Positions 60,434-64,000 of a stretch of 64,000 nt of DNA are shown in pieces. Made by a program: the position numbers and the translations under genes. A model generated the notes under the pieces. The model searched no databases and had not been told where the DNA came from. It worked only from the letters and a program-made list of their open reading frames with translations. The stretch comes from CCMP332 sp040218795 (GTDB lineage: Bacteria; Bacteroidota; Bacteroidia; Cytophagales; CCMP332), in contig JAVJQT010000008.1 of the NCBI GenBank assembly GCA_040218795.1, positions 186,001-250,000 on the forward strand. Reading direction: 5' to 3'. Within the stretch, counting starts at the first letter, position 1; each line of letters begins with the position of its first letter.

Positions 60434-63022
60434 ATGAAGGGAATTCTCCTTGTATTTTGTTTATTAACCTATAATCCCTCGGATGCACAATTCAATAAAA
60501 AAATTGAAAAGGAGGTAGGTTATTTTATACACCACAAGGACTACAAGGAAGCTTTAAGAATTTTGAACCAAGCTTCTGTTAAAAGCCCAGATAACCCCAA
60601 ATGGAATTATTTAAAAGCGAAAGTCTATTTTGAAATCGCAAATTATGATTCTGCATTTGTTTATTTTTTAAAAACAGAACAATTCGGCAATGAGTCAAGG
60701 GAAAACAATTTCTATTTGGCAAAACTCTATCATCAGAGAGACAGCTTCGCCCAGGCCAAAGAACACTATATCCGGTTTTTAAAGGTATTTGCTGAAACTG
60801 ACAAAGACTCCCATCCCCTTGCTATGAAAAGGGATATCCAGAAAAGAATTGATGAATGTAATAATGGAATTGAGTTTAAACAAAACCAAAGGAACATTGA
60901 AATTATCAATCTTGGCGCAGCAATAAATTCAAGCTATCCTGATTATGCACCTGTTATTTCAGCCGATGAACAGACACTTTTTTTTACTTCCAGAAGACCC
61001 AATAGCACTGGAGGCTTAGTCGATGCAAGAGATGGCTGGAACATGGAAGACATTTATATATGTGTAAAAGACAGCAACAATGTATGGTCAAAGCCGGAGC
61101 AGCTTCCGGGATATATTAACTCTAACGGGCACGATGCAAATATTGGTCTTTCACCAGATGGCCAATCTCTATTTATTTATCGCGATGATGCCCTACAGTC
61201 TGGATTGTCGGGAAATATCTATGAATCGGTTTGGAAATTTCGTCGCTGGTCAACGCCATTTCTATTACCGGAACCCATTAATACTGAGTTTTGGGAAACA
61301 GGGGTTAGCACTACTCCGGATGAACAAACGCTTTATTTTTCTTCAAACAGACCCGGAGGATATGGAGGCCTCGATATTTACAAAGTTAGAATGCTTCCGA
61401 ACGGATCCTGGGCCTTACCTGAAAATCTGGGGCCAAGCATCAATACAGAATATAATGAAGAATCTCCCTTTATTCATCCCGATGCTAAAACACTCTATTT
61501 CTCATCTCAGGGACACAGCAGTATGGGAGGATTCGACATATTCTATTCCAGCTTAGAAGACAGTACCTGGACCGAACCCGAAAACATGGGCTACCCCTTA
61601 AACACCGCACAAAACGAATTGTATTTTGTGCTTTCAGCTGATGCGAGACGAGGGTATTTTTCGGGAATAAGAAGTGAAACGTATGGAGACAAAGACTTAT
61701 ACATAGCCAATTTACCGGAAAAACCGGTTCAAATAATTCTGTTAAAAGGAAGAGTGGTTGACAAAGAAACGGAAAAGCCGCTGGCTACACTGATCAAGGT
61801 ATTTGACAATGCAACTAAAGAATTGATCTACGTTTTAAATTCCAATGGTGTTAATGGTCGATTTTCATCCGTTTTACCCCCGCATAAAAATTACAATGTG
61901 CAGGTAGAAGTAGAACAACCGGGATATGCGCACTACTCTGTTAACATACATATTCCCGATCAAAAAGAGTTTGTTGAAATTGATACAATTATCAGGTTAC
62001 TAAGAGATGATACACTCCACACAATTACCCTTTTACCTAATATATTTTTCAAATTAAATCTTGCAGAGCTGGATTCGACTTCTGAACTGGAATTGGATGC
62101 CCTGGCCAAAAGAATGTTTGACAACCCGGAAATGAATCTGGAGATCGCTGTTCATACCTTTTCACAAAATAACAATTCTAAAAACCTTGACTTATCTCAG
62201 AGAAGGGCAAATGCAATTAAGCAAGCACTTATTTCAAGGGGCGTCGCAGGCAACAGGATTTTTCCGGTGGGCTACGGAGACAAATACCCCATGGAAGAAG
62301 AAAAGGGGCCATGGGAAAATAAAGGTATAACTCCCGATGACAGAGTTGAAGCAATCATTATTCCATCATATAATGAAAAAATGAAGCCGGCTGATGATGG
62401 TTATTATTATATCAACGCTTATAAGCCATTTGTCCTAAGGTTAAACCCGGAAGAAGCGGATATGTATACCGAAAACATAACAATTGAAAGCGAAAATGAT
62501 TCTTTACCATCAGGCTCATCCGAAAAGCTCATTGATACAACTTACAATGCATCTGTAAAAGATGATTCGCAGTTGATCACAAAAATTGAAATCAATGACA
62601 AAGCAATTGAAAAAGACAGCACAATTGAAAATTCAATAGAACCAGAAATTTCCAAAGTAGAAACAGAACAAGAGATTCCAAACCTTTCTGACCTAAAAGT
62701 ATATTTTGTTGTAAATAAAATTTATTTCAGAGCCGACCCGGATACAGTGCTCAACGAAATTTTGAACCTTATGAATGAACGGCCGGATTTAAATATTGTA
62801 GTTCACAGTTATACAGATACTGTAGGCCACCCCGATTACAATAAGTTTTTATCAAAAATCAGAGCTGATAACGTAAAAAAGGCCCTCGTTAAAAAAGGAG
62901 CAGATCCGCAAAGAATAATTACAAAAGGAAACGGTCAGATCAACCCCATAGCTTCCAATGCCACTCGACAGGGTAGGATGAAAAATCGAAGGGCTGAATT
63001 TGAAGCAATAAAAAGAAATTAA
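60434..63022 (+). CDS. PD40/TPR/OmpA-family envelope protein with two OmpA-like domains
   Basis: 862 residues. A signal peptide (MKGILLVFCLLTYNPSDAQ) is followed by TPR-like helices (about 25-140), a PD40 beta-propeller (about 165-420, with SADEQTLFFTSRRPN, TPDEQTLYFSSNRPGGYGGLDIY and HPDAKTLYFSSQGHSSMGGFDIF), a carboxypeptidase-like domain (about 435-520), an OmpA-like domain (about 535-650), a Ser/Glu linker and a second OmpA-like domain (about 750-860). OmpA domains bind peptidoglycan, so it links outer membrane and cell wall. Proteins of this type occur with T9SS machinery. Its stop overlaps by four bases the convergent permease gene. Confidence 0.87.
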   Translation: MKGILLVFCLLTYNPSDAQFNKKIEKEVGYFIHHKDYKEALRILNQASVKSPDNPKWNYLKAKVYFEIANYDSAFVYFLKTEQFGNESRENNFYLAKLYHQRDSFAQAKEHYIRFLKVFAETDKDSHPLAMKRDIQKRIDECNNGIEFKQNQRNIEIINLGAAINSSYPDYAPVISADEQTLFFTSRRPNSTGGLVDARDGWNMEDIYICVKDSNNVWSKPEQLPGYINSNGHDANIGLSPDGQSLFIYRDDALQSGLSGNIYESVWKFRRWSTPFLLPEPINTEFWETGVSTTPDEQTLYFSSNRPGGYGGLDIYKVRMLPNGSWALPENLGPSINTEYNEESPFIHPDAKTLYFSSQGHSSMGGFDIFYSSLEDSTWTEPENMGYPLNTAQNELYFVLSADARRGYFSGIRSETYGDKDLYIANLPEKPVQIILLKGRVVDKETEKPLATLIKVFDNATKELIYVLNSNGVNGRFSSVLPPHKNYNVQVEVEQPGYAHYSVNIHIPDQKEFVEIDTIIRLLRDDTLHTITLLPNIFFKLNLAELDSTSELELDALAKRMFDNPEMNLEIAVHTFSQNNNSKNLDLSQRRANAIKQALISRGVAGNRIFPVGYGDKYPMEEEKGPWENKGITPDDRVEAIIIPSYNEKMKPADDGYYYINAYKPFVLRLNPEEADMYTENITIESENDSLPSGSSEKLIDTTYNASVKDDSQLITKIEINDKAIEKDSTIENSIEPEISKVETEQEIPNLSDLKVYFVVNKIYFRADPDTVLNEILNLMNERPDLNIVVHSYTDTVGHPDYNKFLSKIRADNVKKALVKKGADPQRIITKGNGQINPIASNATRQGRMKNRRAEFEAIKRN

Positions 63023-64000
63023 ACATCGCGCCTCAATACCTCGAGCGGACTTCGGTCGAAAATACCTCTGGTATTTAGCCATCCGATCAGTACACATAAA
63101 GCAGCAATGGAGCCCCAAATAACCAACATACTTAGAATGTCCGGCACGAATACCATTTCAAAAAAATAAATGGAAAGGGCAAAACTAGCTCCAAGTGCTA
63201 ATATTGACCCGGTAATACCTGAAAGAAGTCCCAGATAAGCATATTCTACCAGGCTGATTTGAACAATTTGATTTTTTGAAGCTCCTAATGTTCTCAACAA
63301 TACATTCTCCTTCAATCTTACAAATTTACCATTGGTAACTGCGCCGGCCAAAACTATCAAGCCCGTGACAACCGAAAACAATGCCATAAAACGAATGACA
63401 AAGGAAACCTTGCTTAATATATCATCAACATTCCTGAGGATCATACTTAAGTCGAGAACCGAAACATTCGGAAAGGCTTTAACAATATCTTTTTGAATTT
63501 GAGAAGACTCCAATTTGTCTTCGGCCCGGGTAAGCAAAACATAAAACTGAGGAGCATCTTCAAAGATACCCCTGGGAAATAGTACGGTAAAATTGGTTTG
63601 AAATCGTTGCCAATCTACTTTTCGAACACTTCCAATATAGCTTTTAACCGGAACACCTTGAACATCCCAGACTACTTCATCACCTATTTTTGCGTCAATA
63701 CGTTTTAGCATGCGTTCGCTTACCGATACGAAAAGTGAATCGTCTCCCGGTTTAAATTCATTGATATAATTGCCTTCTACAATTTCTTCAGAGTCGATCA
63801 GGCTGTCGCGGTAGGTCACCCGGTATTCCATGGTCAATGCCCAATTTGGAATTTCATCGGTGGTATCTTTTCTAATTTCATCTGAAGATTTACCATTAAT
63901 ACTGTCAATTCTTATAGTTACAACCGGAACCATTTGGTTGACGGGATATTTATTCTTTTGTACATAAGCCAGGAGCTCATCTTTTTGATAATCCTGAATA
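63019..64000 (-). CDS. FtsX-family ABC transporter permease, C-terminal part (partial)
   Basis: The frame is open to the right edge of the window, so the N-terminus lies outside; an internal ATG at 63933 is not the start. The visible 326 residues hold a periplasmic domain (about the first 185) and the C-terminal FtsX domain with three to four helices (VSFVIRFMALFSVVTGLIVLAGAV, ENVLLRTLGASKNQI, LSMLVIWGSIAALCVLIGWLNTRG), ending RSPLEVLRRDV. The layout fits the large YbbP-like permease family. The substrate and the ATPase are unknown. Confidence 0.82.
   Translation of the reverse strand, partial: IQDYQKDELLAYVQKNKYPVNQMVPVVTIRIDSINGKSSDEIRKDTTDEIPNWALTMEYRVTYRDSLIDSEEIVEGNYINEFKPGDDSLFVSVSERMLKRIDAKIGDEVVWDVQGVPVKSYIGSVRKVDWQRFQTNFTVLFPRGIFEDAPQFYVLLTRAEDKLESSQIQKDIVKAFPNVSVLDLSMILRNVDDILSKVSFVIRFMALFSVVTGLIVLAGAVTNGKFVRLKENVLLRTLGASKNQIVQISLVEYAYLGLLSGITGSILALGASFALSIYFFEMVFVPDILSMLVIWGSIAALCVLIGWLNTRGIFDRSPLEVLRRDV

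Noticed and set aside
1..64000. tRNA, rRNA, CRISPR arrays, insertion sequences, prophage or defence islands
   Set aside because: I looked for tRNA-like TTCGA loops with CCA ends, regular direct repeats, transposase motifs and integrases and found none that could be supported.

Overview
The window is one continuous stretch of bacterial chromosome from a member of the Bacteroidota, most likely a Cytophagales-type relative. The evidence is two proteins with C-terminal type IX secretion sorting domains, the families seen here (DUF4175, head-GIN, DUF2911, DUF4399, MacB-like permeases without an ATPase, OmpA/PD40 proteins), the small ribosomal protein THX, AT-rich spacers, starts without clear Shine-Dalgarno sequences, and a promoter of the Bacteroidota form (TTTG, 19 bases, then an element ending in TATTTG) before rpsP. 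I see no insertion sequence, prophage, CRISPR array, tRNA or rRNA, and the region reads as core or slowly evolving chromosome.

Layout. 1-3463: the end of a sodium:solute symporter, an M20D amidohydrolase and two PLP-dependent racemases, which look like an uptake and processing operon for amino-acid derivatives. 3559-17466: a mixed block with an FKBP isomerase, an F420-reductase-like protein, YceI, a beta-CASP nuclease fused end to end with a LON-domain gene, a GH3 lipoprotein, a MacB-like permease, a nucleotide cyclase/TolB-like/TPR protein, a K+/H+ antiporter, a head-GIN protein and a TlpA thioredoxin. 17632-18936: nitroreductase and pirin. 19095-21538: the classical rpsP-rimM-trmD-rplS operon with its promoter and terminator. 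21575-23622: two coupled multicopper-oxidase-like genes. 23673-27837: an exported pullulanase, then a four-gene envelope and regulator operon on the other strand. 27968-33686: pepD, a DUF4399 lipoprotein, a dapF homologue lacking both catalytic cysteines, a DUF2911 protein, THX, a second SSS symporter, a candidate small RNA and a 47-residue membrane protein. 33754-37547: a TerB-like protein, an M49-like lipoprotein and a TPR protein.

37548-45598 carries an AT-rich spacer with a perfect DnaA-box sequence, then (read on the minus strand from the right) DUF4175, an HATPase anti-sigma-like protein, ybeY, two parS-like ParB sites, mnmG and an Ig-like lipoprotein. The parS pair suggests that this stretch belongs to the chromosome-segregation domain near the origin, although gene orientation does not support placing oriC itself here. 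45619-53033: a peptide-binding lipoprotein, exonuclease III, ComF, a membrane polyferredoxin paired with a flavoprotein, and a DinB-like protein. 53076-54392: a T9SS cargo protein. 54416-60278: a MarR-fadN-fadA-fadE beta-oxidation operon headed by an 18-bp perfect palindrome that is probably the MarR operator. 60434-64000: a PD40/OmpA envelope protein with two OmpA-like domains and the end of an ABC permease.

The strongest leads are the DapF homologue with serine at both catalytic cysteine positions, the multicopper oxidase whose copper ligands are divided between two translationally coupled genes, and the parS pair in the mnmG leader.
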